From assembly GCF_900101545.1 (NCBI RefSeq), contig NZ_FMZU01000015.1, forward strand, positions 1 through 64,000: 64,000 nucleotides of DNA, read 5' to 3'. Below are positions 51,953 through 60,850 of this stretch, piece after piece. A model generated the notes under the pieces. The model had not been told where the DNA came from. It saw only the letters and a program-made list of their open reading frames with translations, and did not search any database. Numbering within the stretch: position 1 is the first letter of the stretch; each line of letters starts with the position of its first letter. Source of the DNA: Variovorax sp. CF079 (GTDB lineage Bacteria > Pseudomonadota > Gammaproteobacteria > Burkholderiales > Burkholderiaceae_C). The position numbers were made by a program, and so were the translations under genes.

Positions 51953-52452
51953 TGGCCACCCGCTCCCTCGCCGCGCCGCGCACCGGCATCTGGCCCTGGC
52001 TCGGCTTGGCCCTGGTGATCCTGATCCTCGACCAGTTCACCAAGACGCTGATCCTCGGCTACTACAAGCTCGGCGATGCCACCTACATCACGAGCTTCTT
52101 CAACATCGTGCGCGCCCACAACACCGGCGCCGCCTTCTCCTTCCTCGCGGATGCGGCAGGCTGGCAGCGCTGGTTCTTCACGGCCGTCGGCGTGGCTGCG
52201 GCCATCTTCATCGTCTGGATGCTCAAGTCGCATGCCGGGCAGAAACTGTTCTCCTTCGCCATGGCCGCGATCCTCGGCGGCGCGATCGGCAACGTGATCG
52301 ACCGCTTGATGCACGGCTACGTGGTCGACTTCCTCGACTTCCATCTCGCGGGCCGGCATTTCCCGGCCTTCAACGTGGCGGACAGCGCGATCACCATCGG
52401 GGCGATCTGTTTGATCCTCGACGAACTGCGGCGCGTCCGGCGCGGGCGCTGA
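51952..52452 (+). CDS. lspA: lipoprotein signal peptidase (signal peptidase II)
   Basis: Cleaves the signal peptide of prolipoproteins at the lipid-modified Cys in the inner membrane. The 166-residue protein has four membrane segments and the aspartyl-protease motifs GNVIDRLMHGYVVDFLDFH and FPAFNVADSAITIG that hold the catalytic Asp pair. Translationally coupled to ileS, as in many bacteria. Confidence 0.96.
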   Translation: MATRSLAAPRTGIWPWLGLALVILILDQFTKTLILGYYKLGDATYITSFFNIVRAHNTGAAFSFLADAAGWQRWFFTAVGVAAAIFIVWMLKSHAGQKLFSFAMAAILGGAIGNVIDRLMHGYVVDFLDFHLAGRHFPAFNVADSAITIGAICLILDELRRVRRGR

Positions 52453-52527
52453 ACCACCTTTCCTGAGTCGCCAAGGGTTTGCCCTTGGCCACCCGTTGTC
52501 ATGACGGGGTCACACTGCGGCGCTGAA

Positions 52528-52543
52528 ATGTAATCGATTACAT
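52528..52543. promoter_or_regulatory. LacI/GalR-type operator
   Basis: A 16-bp perfect palindrome with core TGTAATCGATTACA (52529-52542) and central CG lies 15 bases before the LacI-family start. Sequence, length and symmetry match classic LacI/GalR operators. It probably autoregulates the regulator and the ABC-phosphodiesterase operon; no second copy was seen before the binding-protein gene. Confidence 0.85.
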
Positions 52544-52558
52544 AACAGCAACGCCGCC

Positions 52559-53554
52559 ATGAGCATCCAGTCCGTCGCCGAGAAAGCCGGGGTCTCCGTG
52601 GCCACGGTCTCGCGCGTCTTCAACTTCCCGGACAAGGTGACGCCGGCCACGCGCGAGCACGTCGAACGCGTCGCCGGCGAGCTCGGCTATCTGCCCAATT
52701 CGAGCGCCCGCACGCTGCGCACCCAGCGCAGCCGGGTGCTCGGCGTGGTGCTGCCCACGCTGCTGAATCCGGTCTTCGCCGAATGCCTGCAGGGCATCGC
52801 CCGAGCCGCCGCCGCGGGCGGCTACGCGATCATTCCGGTCACCACCGGCTACCAGCTCGACGAGGAACAGCGCGCGGTCAATCTGCTCCTGGCCGGCAAT
52901 GTCGACGGCCTGATCCTGGTGGTCTCCAACCCGGCCACCTCGGCCGCGCTCGAGCGGCTGCGCGGCGCCGGCCTTCCCTATGTGCTGGTCTACAACCGGC
53001 ACCCCGAGCACCCCTGCATCTCGGTGGACAGCGAGAGCGCGGTGGCGGGCGCCGTCGCGCGCCTGGTCGAGCTCGGGCACCGCCGCATCGCCATGGTCAG
53101 CGGCACGCTGGCCGCATCGGACCGCGCACAACAACGCTGGCGCGGCTTTCTCCAGGGCATGGCGACTGCCGGGCTCGAGCCGCCGGCACTGGTCGAAGTG
53201 CCGTTCATCGAAACCGCCGTCGACGAACTGACGCGCTTTCTCGAAGCCGCGCCGCGGCCCACCGCCCTCGTCTGCTCCAACGACCTGTTGGCCATCCGCA
53301 GCATCCGCGCGGCCCATCTGAGCGGGCTGCAGGTGCCGCGCGACCTGAGCGTGATCGGCTTCGACGGCATCGCGCTCGGCGAGGACCTGACGCCGGCGCT
53401 CAGCACCGTGACCCAGCCGAACGGCGACATCGGCCGCCACAGCGTCGAGCTGCTCGTGCAGGCGCTGGCCGGCGGCACGGTCCCGAACGCCGGCGCGAGC
53501 CTCGTGCTGCCCCATGCGTTTCGCGCCGGTGAATCCTGCGCACCAGTCCCCTGA
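52559..53554 (+). CDS. LacI-family transcriptional regulator
   Basis: A 331-residue repressor. The HTH SIQSVAEKAGVSVATVSRVF at the N-terminus is followed by the hinge (LGYLPNSSARTLRTQRS) and a periplasmic-binding-protein-like effector domain with LGVVLPTLLNPVFAECLQGI and the end VIGFDGIALGEDLTPALSTV. The ligand cannot be predicted. A perfect operator lies 15 bases upstream. It heads the transporter operon; the binding-protein gene begins 32 bases after its stop. Confidence 0.95.
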   Translation: MSIQSVAEKAGVSVATVSRVFNFPDKVTPATREHVERVAGELGYLPNSSARTLRTQRSRVLGVVLPTLLNPVFAECLQGIARAAAAGGYAIIPVTTGYQLDEEQRAVNLLLAGNVDGLILVVSNPATSAALERLRGAGLPYVLVYNRHPEHPCISVDSESAVAGAVARLVELGHRRIAMVSGTLAASDRAQQRWRGFLQGMATAGLEPPALVEVPFIETAVDELTRFLEAAPRPTALVCSNDLLAIRSIRAAHLSGLQVPRDLSVIGFDGIALGEDLTPALSTVTQPNGDIGRHSVELLVQALAGGTVPNAGASLVLPHAFRAGESCAPVP

Positions 53555-53586
53555 CCCACCCGTCCCTCCTCAATCAAGGAACTCCC

Positions 53587-54597
53587 ATGTCACTGCCTCT
53601 CCATCGCATCGCCCGCGCCGCGCTGCTGGCCCTCGGCCTCGCCGCCGGCTCGGCCATGGCGCAGACCGCCATTTGCTACAACTGCCCGACCGAATGGGCC
53701 GACTGGGGCACGCAGCTGCGCGCCATCAAGGCCAAGACCGGCATCACCGTGCCGCCGGACAACAAGAATTCCGGCCAGTCGCTCGCGCAGCTGGTGGCCG
53801 AGAAGGCCAGCCCGGTCGCCGACGTCACCTACCTAGGCGTCACCTTCGCGATCCAGGCGCAGAAGGACGGCGTGGTCCAGGCCTACAAGCCCGCCGCATG
53901 GCAAGACATTCCCGACGGCCTCAAGGACCCGGCGGGTCAGTGGTTCACCATCCACTCGGGCACGCTCGGCTTCATGGTCAACGTCGACGCGCTGCGCGGC
54001 AAGCCGGTGCCCAAGTCCTGGGCCGACCTGCTCAAGCCCGAGTACAAGGGCCTGATCGGCTACCTCGATCCGGCCTCAGCCTTCGTCGGCTATGTGGGCG
54101 CGGTCGCGATCAACGAGGCGCGCGGCGGCTCGCTCGACAACTTCGCGCCGGCGATGGACTACTTCAAGGCGCTGCAGAAGAACGAGCCCATCGTGCCCAA
54201 GCAGACCTCCTATGCACGCGTGCTGTCCGGCGAGATCGCGATCCTGCTCGACTACGACTTCAATGCCTACCGCGCCAAGTACAAGGACAAGGCCAACGTC
54301 GCCTTCGTCATCCCGAGCGAAGGCACGGTGGTGGTGCCCTACGTGATGAGCCTGGTCGCCAACGCGCCGCATGCCTCCGAAGGCAAGAAGGTGCTGGACT
54401 TCGTGCTCTCCGACGAAGGCCAGGCGCTCTGGGCCAAGGCCTACCTGCGGCCGGTGCGCGCCGGTGCGATGCCCAAGGAGGTCGAGGCGCAGTTCCTGCC
54501 GGCCGCCGAGTACGCACGCGCCAAGTCCGTCGACTACGGCCGCATGGCGCAGGCCCAGCGCGCGTTCTCCGACCGCTATCTGAAGGAAGTGCGCTGA
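53587..54597 (+). CDS. ABC transporter periplasmic binding protein (SBP family 1/6-like)
   Basis: A 336-residue exported binding protein: signal ARAALLALGLAAGSAMAQ, then an unusual mature start AICYNCPTEWADWG with a CxxC pair, and ends typical of iron/thiamine/polyamine/phosphonate-type SBPs (ARVLSGEIAILLDYDFNAYR). Homologues in Burkholderiales are often called 2-aminoethylphosphonate or spermidine binding. With a phosphodiesterase at the operon end, a phosphodiester or phosphonate ligand is my inference. AAGGAAC sits 5 bases before the ATG. Confidence 0.88.
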   Translation: MSLPLHRIARAALLALGLAAGSAMAQTAICYNCPTEWADWGTQLRAIKAKTGITVPPDNKNSGQSLAQLVAEKASPVADVTYLGVTFAIQAQKDGVVQAYKPAAWQDIPDGLKDPAGQWFTIHSGTLGFMVNVDALRGKPVPKSWADLLKPEYKGLIGYLDPASAFVGYVGAVAINEARGGSLDNFAPAMDYFKALQKNEPIVPKQTSYARVLSGEIAILLDYDFNAYRAKYKDKANVAFVIPSEGTVVVPYVMSLVANAPHASEGKKVLDFVLSDEGQALWAKAYLRPVRAGAMPKEVEAQFLPAAEYARAKSVDYGRMAQAQRAFSDRYLKEVR

Positions 54598-55400
54598 ACA
54601 TTCATCAGCGTTGGCTGCTGCCGGCCTGCCTGGCGCCGGCGGCCGTGTTCTTCCTCGCCTTCTGGCTGCTGCCGGTGGCGCGCCTGCTCGCGTTGCCGGC
54701 GGCCAAAGGCTGGGAGACCTACTTCGCCGTGCTGACCGACGGCCGCTACCTGGCGAGCATGCTCAACACGGTCGCACTGTCGCTGGCGGTGACGGTGGCG
54801 ACGCTGGTGCTCGGCAGCGCGGTCGGCATCTACCTGGCGCGCCGCGCCTTTCCGGGCCGGCGCCTGCTGCTGTCGCTGCTGACGCTGCCCTTGTCCTTTC
54901 CGGGCGTGATCATCGGTTTCTTCGTGATTCTGCTCGGCGGCCGCCAAGGGCTGGTCGCCGACCTGGGCGCGGCCTTCGGCCTGGAGCGCATCACCTTCGC
55001 CTACGGCCTGCTCGGTCTCTTCCTCGCCTATCTCTACTTCTCGCTGCCGCGCGCCATCGCCACCTACGCGGCGGCCGCCGAGGCCATGAACCTGCAGCTG
55101 GAAGAAGCCGCGCGCTCGCTCGGCGCCTCGCGGCTGCGCGTGGTGCGCGACGTCTGGCTGCCGGAACTCGCGCCGACCACGGTGGCCTGCGGCGCGATCC
55201 TGTTCGCCACCTCGATGGGCGCCTTCGGCACCGCGTTCACGCTCGCGAGCAAGTTCGAGGTGATCCCGATCACGATCTACAACGAGTTCACCAACTACGC
55301 CAACTTCGCGCTCGCGGCCTCGCTGTCGATCGCGCTGGGCCTGGTGACCTGGGCCGTTCTCTTCGTGGCCCGGCATTTCGGCGCGGACCCCACGCGCTAG
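54594..55400 (+). CDS. ABC transporter permease (PotB-like), probable CTG start
   Basis: A 268-residue permease with six membrane segments and the coupling loop EEAARSLGASRLRVVRDVWLP. No ATG, GTG or TTG lies in frame before the first membrane segment (LLPACLAPAAVFFLAFWLLP). A CTG at 54594 has AAGGA 6 bases upstream and overlaps the binding-protein stop by four bases (CTGA, as in ATGA couplings), so I take it as the start. The first in-frame ATG would delete the first segment. Confidence 0.88.
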   Translation: MNIHQRWLLPACLAPAAVFFLAFWLLPVARLLALPAAKGWETYFAVLTDGRYLASMLNTVALSLAVTVATLVLGSAVGIYLARRAFPGRRLLLSLLTLPLSFPGVIIGFFVILLGGRQGLVADLGAAFGLERITFAYGLLGLFLAYLYFSLPRAIATYAAAAEAMNLQLEEAARSLGASRLRVVRDVWLPELAPTTVACGAILFATSMGAFGTAFTLASKFEVIPITIYNEFTNYANFALAASLSIALGLVTWAVLFVARHFGADPTR

Positions 55401-55407
55401 GCAGGCG

Positions 55408-56205
55408 ATGCGCACCACCACCACACCCGCTCCGTTCCTGCTGACCGTCACCGTGCTCGTGAGCCTCTTCATGATCGCGCCGATGCTGCTGTCGATCATG
55501 GCCGGCCTGGTCAACAACTACAGCGCCGGCATCAAGAGCGGGCTGACCCTGCGCTGGCTCGGCGAAGTCTGGGAGGTCTACGGCAACACCGTCGGCTGGT
55601 CGATCGCGCTCGCCCTGGGCTGCGTGATCGGCACGCTGCTGCTGGGCGTGCCCTGCGCTTACGCGCTGGCGCGCAGCCGCACGCGCGCCGCCCGCGCCTT
55701 CGAGGAACTGATCACGCTGCCGGTGGCGGTGCCCGGCCTCGCCACGGCACTGGCGCTGATCCTGGCCTACGGCCAGCTCACCGCCTTCCGCCAGAGCTTC
55801 GCCTTCATCCTCGTGGGCCACATCGTGTTCACGCTGCCCTTCATGGTGCGCACCGTGTCCTCGGCCTTCCAGCGCGACGAACTGCTTGCGCTGGAAGAAG
55901 CCGCGCGCTCGCTGGGCGCGAACTTCAGGCAGCGCTTTCTCGGCGTGCTGGTGCCCGCGGTGTTCCCGGCCATCGTGGCCGGCAGCCTGATGGTGTTCAC
56001 CCTGTCGGTCGGCGAGTTCAACCTCACCTGGATGCTGCACACGCCGCTGACTCGCACCCTGCCCGTCGGCCTGGCCGACAGCTATGCATCGATGCGACTG
56101 GAAATCGGCTCGGCCTACACGCTGGTCTTCTTCATCGTCATCCTGCCGGTCCTGTGGGGCCTCCAATACTTGGCCCATCAAGTGCAAAGACGCTATGGAA
56201 CTTGA
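55408..56205 (+). CDS. ABC transporter permease (PotC-like)
   Basis: A 265-residue permease with six membrane segments (first FLLTVTVLVSLFMIAPMLLS) and coupling loop EEAARSLGANFRQRFLGVLVP. It pairs with the upstream permease to form the channel. Starts 7 bases after that gene; its last 11 bases overlap the ATPase gene. In related systems the two permeases are one fused protein; here they are separate. Confidence 0.93.
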   Translation: MRTTTTPAPFLLTVTVLVSLFMIAPMLLSIMAGLVNNYSAGIKSGLTLRWLGEVWEVYGNTVGWSIALALGCVIGTLLLGVPCAYALARSRTRAARAFEELITLPVAVPGLATALALILAYGQLTAFRQSFAFILVGHIVFTLPFMVRTVSSAFQRDELLALEEAARSLGANFRQRFLGVLVPAVFPAIVAGSLMVFTLSVGEFNLTWMLHTPLTRTLPVGLADSYASMRLEIGSAYTLVFFIVILPVLWGLQYLAHQVQRRYGT

Positions 56206-57253
56206 GCGCATCCCCGTCGATATTTCCAACTGCGCGAAGACCTATGCCGACGGCACGCGCGGCCTGCTGCCGACCACGCTGCATGTCGAGCCCGGCGAGG
56301 TGCTGGCGCTGCTCGGCCCCTCGGGCTGCGGCAAGACCACGCTGCTGCGCCTGATCGCCGGCCTCGAGTCGCCCGACGAAGGCAGCCGCATCGTTTTCGG
56401 CGAGCAGGACGTGACCGACCGGCCGGTGGAGCAGCGCGGCGTCGGCATGGTGTTCCAGAGCTACGCGCTCTTCCCCCAGATGACGGTGGAAGCCAACATC
56501 GGCTATGGCCTGCGCATCCGCGGCGTGGCGCCGGCCGAAGAGCGGCGCCTCGTCGGCGAGCTGGTCGATCTCACGCGGCTCGGTGGCCTGGAGAAGAAGC
56601 GGCCCGCCGAGCTCTCCGGCGGCCAGCGCCAGCGCGTGGCGCTGGCCCGCGCGGTGGCTGTGCGCCCGCGCGTGCTGCTGCTCGACGAGCCGCTGGCGGC
56701 GCTCGATGCCAAGCTCAAGGAGTCGTTGCGCGACGAACTGGCCGAGCTGCTGCGCAGGCTGCACATCACCGCCATCCATGTCACGCACGACCAGCAGGAA
56801 GCCATGGCGATCGCCGACCGGCTGGCCGTGATGAGCGCCGGCCGCATCGTGCAGATCGGCCGCGGCGAGGAGCTCTACCGCGCGCCGCAGCATCCCTTCG
56901 TGGCCGAGTTCCTGGGCCGCGTGAACCGGCTGGAGCGCGCGCCCGACGCGGTCGCCGAGGGTGTGCTGCGTCTGGGCGGCGCGGCCTTTGCTTGCCCGAG
57001 CGCATGGACGACGCACACGACGCTGCTCATCCGGCCCGAAGACCTGGAGGTCGGCGTGCCCCAAAGCGGCTGGGGTGCAGCCCGGGTCGAGCAACGCACC
57101 TTTCTCGGCGACCGCGTACAACTCAAGTTGCGCGCGGAGGGACAGCCGCTGCTCGTCGCCGATGTCGGCCGCGACATCGCTTTCCGCCCGGGCGACAGCG
57201 TCGGCATCCGAATCGATCCCGCCCGCCTCATGACCTCCCAGGAGCTCGCATGA
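56195..57253 (+). CDS. ABC transporter ATPase (PotA/UgpC-like)
   Basis: A 352-residue ATPase with Walker A GPSGCGKTT, signature LSGGQRQRV, Walker B VLLLDEPL and the H-loop VTHDQQEA. The C-terminal 110 residues form a TOBE-type regulatory domain (LLIRPEDLEVGV). This is the CUT1/MOI group that serves polyamines, iron, sugars or glycerol-3-phosphate. Its TGA overlaps the ATG of the phosphodiesterase gene (ATGA). Confidence 0.95.
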   Translation: MELERIPVDISNCAKTYADGTRGLLPTTLHVEPGEVLALLGPSGCGKTTLLRLIAGLESPDEGSRIVFGEQDVTDRPVEQRGVGMVFQSYALFPQMTVEANIGYGLRIRGVAPAEERRLVGELVDLTRLGGLEKKRPAELSGGQRQRVALARAVAVRPRVLLLDEPLAALDAKLKESLRDELAELLRRLHITAIHVTHDQQEAMAIADRLAVMSAGRIVQIGRGEELYRAPQHPFVAEFLGRVNRLERAPDAVAEGVLRLGGAAFACPSAWTTHTTLLIRPEDLEVGVPQSGWGAARVEQRTFLGDRVQLKLRAEGQPLLVADVGRDIAFRPGDSVGIRIDPARLMTSQELA

Positions 57254-58071
57254 CCACCTTTCTCGTTCAACTGAGCGACCTGCACATCCGCGAACCGGGC
57301 CGCCTCGCCTACGGCCGGCTCGACACTGCCCCCTATCTGCAGCGCGCGGTGCAATCCATCCTGCGCTTGAAGCAGCAGCCCGACGCGGTGGTGATCACCG
57401 GCGACCTGAGCGACTTCGGCCGCGCGGCCGAATACGCCCATCTCGAAGAATTGCTGGCGCCGCTTTCGATGCCGGTCTACCTGATGCCCGGCAACCACGA
57501 CGACCGCGAACAGTTGCGCCGCATCTTTCCCGGCCACGCCTACTTGGGCACCGAGGGCTTTGTCCAGTTCGCGGTGAAGATCGGCGACCTGCGCCTGCTC
57601 GCGCTCGACACCTGCGTGCCGGGCCAGAGCCATGGCACCCTTTGCGAACAGCGGCTGGCCTGGCTCGAAACGCAGCTCGATCTCTACCGCGGCGAGCCCG
57701 TGGTGGTCGCGATGCACCATCCACCCTTCGAGACGCTGATCGGCCACATGGACGAGATCGGCCTGCTGGAGGGCGCCGAAGCGCTCGAAGCCCTGATCGC
57801 GAGGCATCCCAAGGTCGAACGCGTCATCTGCGGCCACCTGCACCGCGCCATCGACGTGCGCTTCGGCGGCAGCATCGCCTCCACGGCGCCGTCCCCGGCG
57901 CACCAGGTCGCGCTCGACCTGGCGCCGGATGCGTCTTCGGCCTGGATGCTGGAGCCGCCCGGCTTTCGAGTCCATGCCTGGGCCGGCGAGCGTCTGGTGA
58001 CCCATCTCGTGCCGAGCGGCACCTTCGAAGGCCCGTATCCCTTTCACGACAACGGCGCGCTGATCGACTGA
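57250..58071 (+). CDS. GpdQ-like cytoplasmic metallophosphodiesterase
   Basis: A 273-residue binuclear metallophosphoesterase. All ligand positions of Enterobacter GpdQ have a match: D10 and H12 (LSDLHI), D52 (GDLSD), N82 (GNHDD), H156 (AMHHPP), H196 and H198 (CGHLH). GpdQ hydrolyses glycerophosphodiesters, and related enzymes act on cAMP (CpdA) or other diesters. No signal peptide, so it works on imported substrate. Its start overlaps the ATPase stop by four bases, tying it to the transporter. Specificity is inferred, not shown. Confidence 0.9.
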   Translation: MTTFLVQLSDLHIREPGRLAYGRLDTAPYLQRAVQSILRLKQQPDAVVITGDLSDFGRAAEYAHLEELLAPLSMPVYLMPGNHDDREQLRRIFPGHAYLGTEGFVQFAVKIGDLRLLALDTCVPGQSHGTLCEQRLAWLETQLDLYRGEPVVVAMHHPPFETLIGHMDEIGLLEGAEALEALIARHPKVERVICGHLHRAIDVRFGGSIASTAPSPAHQVALDLAPDASSAWMLEPPGFRVHAWAGERLVTHLVPSGTFEGPYPFHDNGALID

Positions 58072-58108
58072 GGCGGGCCGGATGTGCGGCGTATAGTCCT
58101 CCGCTTCC

Positions 58109-59767
58109 ATGAAGCATCTGTTGAATCTGCTGGCAGCGGTCGCGCTGCTGGTATGGGGTACCCATCTCGTTCGCACCGGCGTGCTGCGCGTCTTCGGCGC
58201 CAATCTGCGCAAGATCCTGGTGCACAGCATGCGCAACCGCTTCACGGCGGCGCTCTCGGGCATCGGCGTGACGGCGCTGGTGCAGTCGAGCACCGCCACC
58301 TCGCTGATGACTTCCTCCTTCGTCGGGCAGGGCCTGGTCACGCTGCCGGCCGCGCTCGCGGTGATGCGTGGCGCCGATGTCGGCACGGCGCTGATGTCGG
58401 TGCTGTTCTCGGCCGATCTTTCGTGGCTGTCGCCGCTTTTCATCTTCGTCGGCGTGGTGCTCTTCATCACGCGCGCATCGACCGCAGCGGGCCGCATCGG
58501 GCGGGTGCTGATCGGCCTCGGCCTCATGCTGCTGGCCCTGCAGCTGGTGGTGGAGGCCACCGGGCCGCTGTTCTCTTCGCCGCCGGTGCTGGCGCTGCTG
58601 GCCTCGCTCAGCAGCGACGTGCTGCTCGAGATCACGATCGGCGCTGCGCTCGCGATCGCCGCCTATTCCAGCCTGGCGGTGGTGCTGCTGGTCGCGGCCA
58701 TGGCCAGCTCGAACGTGGTGCCGCTCGATGTCGCGCTCGGCCTGGTGCTCGGCGCCAACCTCGGCAGCGGCTTGCTCGCGGTGCTGACCACCGCGAAGTC
58801 GGCGATCCCGGTGCGGCAGGTCACGGTCGGCAACCTGGTCTTCAAGCTGCTGGGCGTGGCGATCGCGACGCCCTTCGTGGGCCTGTACCTGCGCGAGGTC
58901 AGGCCCTACATCAGCGATGCGACGCAGCTGGTGGTGCTCTTCCACCTGGCTTTCAATGTGGTCTTCAGCATCGGCTTCATCGGGCTCACGGACGGGGTCG
59001 CGAAGCTGGTGACGCGGCTGCTTCCCGCGTTGGCGGAACCCGCGGCCATGCAGCGGCCGCACCACCTCGACCCCTCGGCGCTGTCCACGCCCTCGCTCGC
59101 GATCTCCAATGCCGCACGCGAGGCGCTGCACCAGGCCGACATCGTCGAGACCATGCTGATCGGCATGCTCAAGGTGATCCGCGACAACGACCTGCGCCTG
59201 GCCGCCGAGTTGCGCAAGCTCGACGACACCGTCGACCAGCTGTACTCGGCCATCAAGTACTACATGACCAAGATCTCGCGCGAGGCGCTGGGCGAAGAGG
59301 AGAGCCGGCGCTGGACCGACATCATCAGCTTCACCATCAACATGGAGCAGATCGGCGACATCATCGAGCGCGTGATCATCGACATCGAGGACAAGAAGAT
59401 CAAGAAGCAGCGCAACTTCTCGGACGCCGGCATGCGCGAGATCGTGGAACTGCACGAACGGCTGGTCGCGAACCTGCGCCTCAGCATGAGCGTGTTCCTG
59501 AACGGCAGCGTACGCGACGCCCAGAAGCTGCTCGAAGAGAAGGCGCGCTTCCGCGATCTGGAGCGCGCCTACGCCACCACGCACCTCGGCCGCCTCTCGG
59601 AGCAGACCGCGTCGAGCATCGAGACCAGCTCGCTGCACATCGACCTGATCAGCGACCTGAAGCGCATCAACTCCCACATCTGCTCGATCGCCTACCCGAT
59701 CCTCGATTCGGCTGGCGCGCTGGCGCCGAGCCGGCTGCGCGAATCGCGCCTCAGCGCCTTGGAATAA
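58109..59767 (+). CDS. Na+/phosphate cotransporter with PhoU-like tail
   Basis: A 552-residue NptA/YjbB-type protein. About eight membrane segments in two inverted repeats carry the QSSTATS motif (Gln59 onward) and a second GANLGSG; residues ~340-530 are a helical PhoU-like domain (HQADIVETMLIGMLKVIRDN). YjbB of E. coli exports phosphate; others import it with Na+. It begins 37 bases after the phosphodiesterase gene and could handle the phosphate released. A TATAGT 12 bases before the ATG may be its own -10, and no Shine-Dalgarno is visible. Confidence 0.92.
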   Translation: MKHLLNLLAAVALLVWGTHLVRTGVLRVFGANLRKILVHSMRNRFTAALSGIGVTALVQSSTATSLMTSSFVGQGLVTLPAALAVMRGADVGTALMSVLFSADLSWLSPLFIFVGVVLFITRASTAAGRIGRVLIGLGLMLLALQLVVEATGPLFSSPPVLALLASLSSDVLLEITIGAALAIAAYSSLAVVLLVAAMASSNVVPLDVALGLVLGANLGSGLLAVLTTAKSAIPVRQVTVGNLVFKLLGVAIATPFVGLYLREVRPYISDATQLVVLFHLAFNVVFSIGFIGLTDGVAKLVTRLLPALAEPAAMQRPHHLDPSALSTPSLAISNAAREALHQADIVETMLIGMLKVIRDNDLRLAAELRKLDDTVDQLYSAIKYYMTKISREALGEEESRRWTDIISFTINMEQIGDIIERVIIDIEDKKIKKQRNFSDAGMREIVELHERLVANLRLSMSVFLNGSVRDAQKLLEEKARFRDLERAYATTHLGRLSEQTASSIETSSLHIDLISDLKRINSHICSIAYPILDSAGALAPSRLRESRLSALE

Positions 59768-59770
59768 GGC

Positions 59771-60754
59771 TCAGAGCGTCAGGATCGTGCAGCCCGTGGT
59801 CTTGCGCGCCTCGAGATCACGATGCGCCTGCTGCACGTCGGCCAACGCATAGCGCTGATCGATCGGAATCTTCACCGCACCACTGACCACCGCCGCGAAC
59901 AGGTCGTCGGCCATCGCCTGCGTGCTCTCGCGCGTCGCGATGTGCGTGAACAGCGTCGGCCGCGTCAGGTAGAGCGAGCCCTTGGACGCGAGCGTGCCGA
60001 TGTTGACCGGCGGCACCGGCCCCGAGCCGTTGCCGAAGATGGCGAGCAGGCCGAAGGGGCGCAGGCAGTTGAGCGAGCCCTCGAAGGTGTCCTTGCCGAC
60101 CGAGTCGTAGACCACCTTCACGCCCTTGCCGCCGGTGATCTGCTTGACGCGCTCGGCGAAGTTCTCGGTGCTGTAGTTGATCGCGTGCGCGGCGCCGTTC
60201 GCCAGCGCCAGCTGGCACTTGGCATCGGTGCCGGCGGTGCCGATGAGCTGCAGGCCGAGCGCCTTGGCCCACTGGCAGGCGATCAGGCCCACGCCGCCCG
60301 CAGCCGCATGGAACACGATGAAGTCGCCCGGCTGCAACCCCTCGACCGGCAGCGTCTTCTTGAGCAGGTACTGCGCCGTCAGGCCCTTGAGCATCATCGC
60401 GGCGCCGGTCTCGAAGGAGATCGCATCTGGCAGCTTGCACACGCACTTGGCCGGCATCACGCGCAGCTCGCTGTAGGCGCCGGGCGGCTGGCTCGCGTAG
60501 GCGGCGCGGTCACCGGGCTTCAGGTGCGTGACGCCCTCGCCCGCCGCCTCGACCACGCCCGCGGCTTCCATGCCGAGCTGCAGCGGCATCGCGAAGGGGT
60601 AGAGGCCGCTGCGCTGGTAGGTGTCGATGAAGTTGAGGCCCACGGCATGGTGGCGGATACGGATCTCTCCCGGGCCGGGCTCACCGACCTCGACGTCGAC
60701 GATCTTCAGTTCCTCGGGACCGCCGGGACGGTCGATGCGGACGGCTTTGCTCAT
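59771..60754 (-). CDS. NADPH:quinone oxidoreductase / zeta-crystallin-like (MDR family)
   Basis: A 327-residue medium-chain dehydrogenase without catalytic zinc, like E. coli QorA. The cofactor fold has AAAGGVGLIACQWAKALG near 150, and the N-terminus KAVRIDRPGGPEELKIVDVE is the family's. It should reduce quinones or enones with NADPH. It converges on the Na/Pi transporter gene 3 bases away, so the two messages share no terminator. Confidence 0.93.
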   Translation of the reverse strand: MSKAVRIDRPGGPEELKIVDVEVGEPGPGEIRIRHHAVGLNFIDTYQRSGLYPFAMPLQLGMEAAGVVEAAGEGVTHLKPGDRAAYASQPPGAYSELRVMPAKCVCKLPDAISFETGAAMMLKGLTAQYLLKKTLPVEGLQPGDFIVFHAAAGGVGLIACQWAKALGLQLIGTAGTDAKCQLALANGAAHAINYSTENFAERVKQITGGKGVKVVYDSVGKDTFEGSLNCLRPFGLLAIFGNGSGPVPPVNIGTLASKGSLYLTRPTLFTHIATRESTQAMADDLFAAVVSGAVKIPIDQRYALADVQQAHRDLEARKTTGCTILTL

Positions 60755-60850
60755 ATGTTTCCTGATTCGGCTGTGGCGAAAGTGACATATGTTAGACAGC
60801 TTGGGGCCGGTTCACACCGGCGTCACGCGGCCTCGTGACCATCGGCGTCG

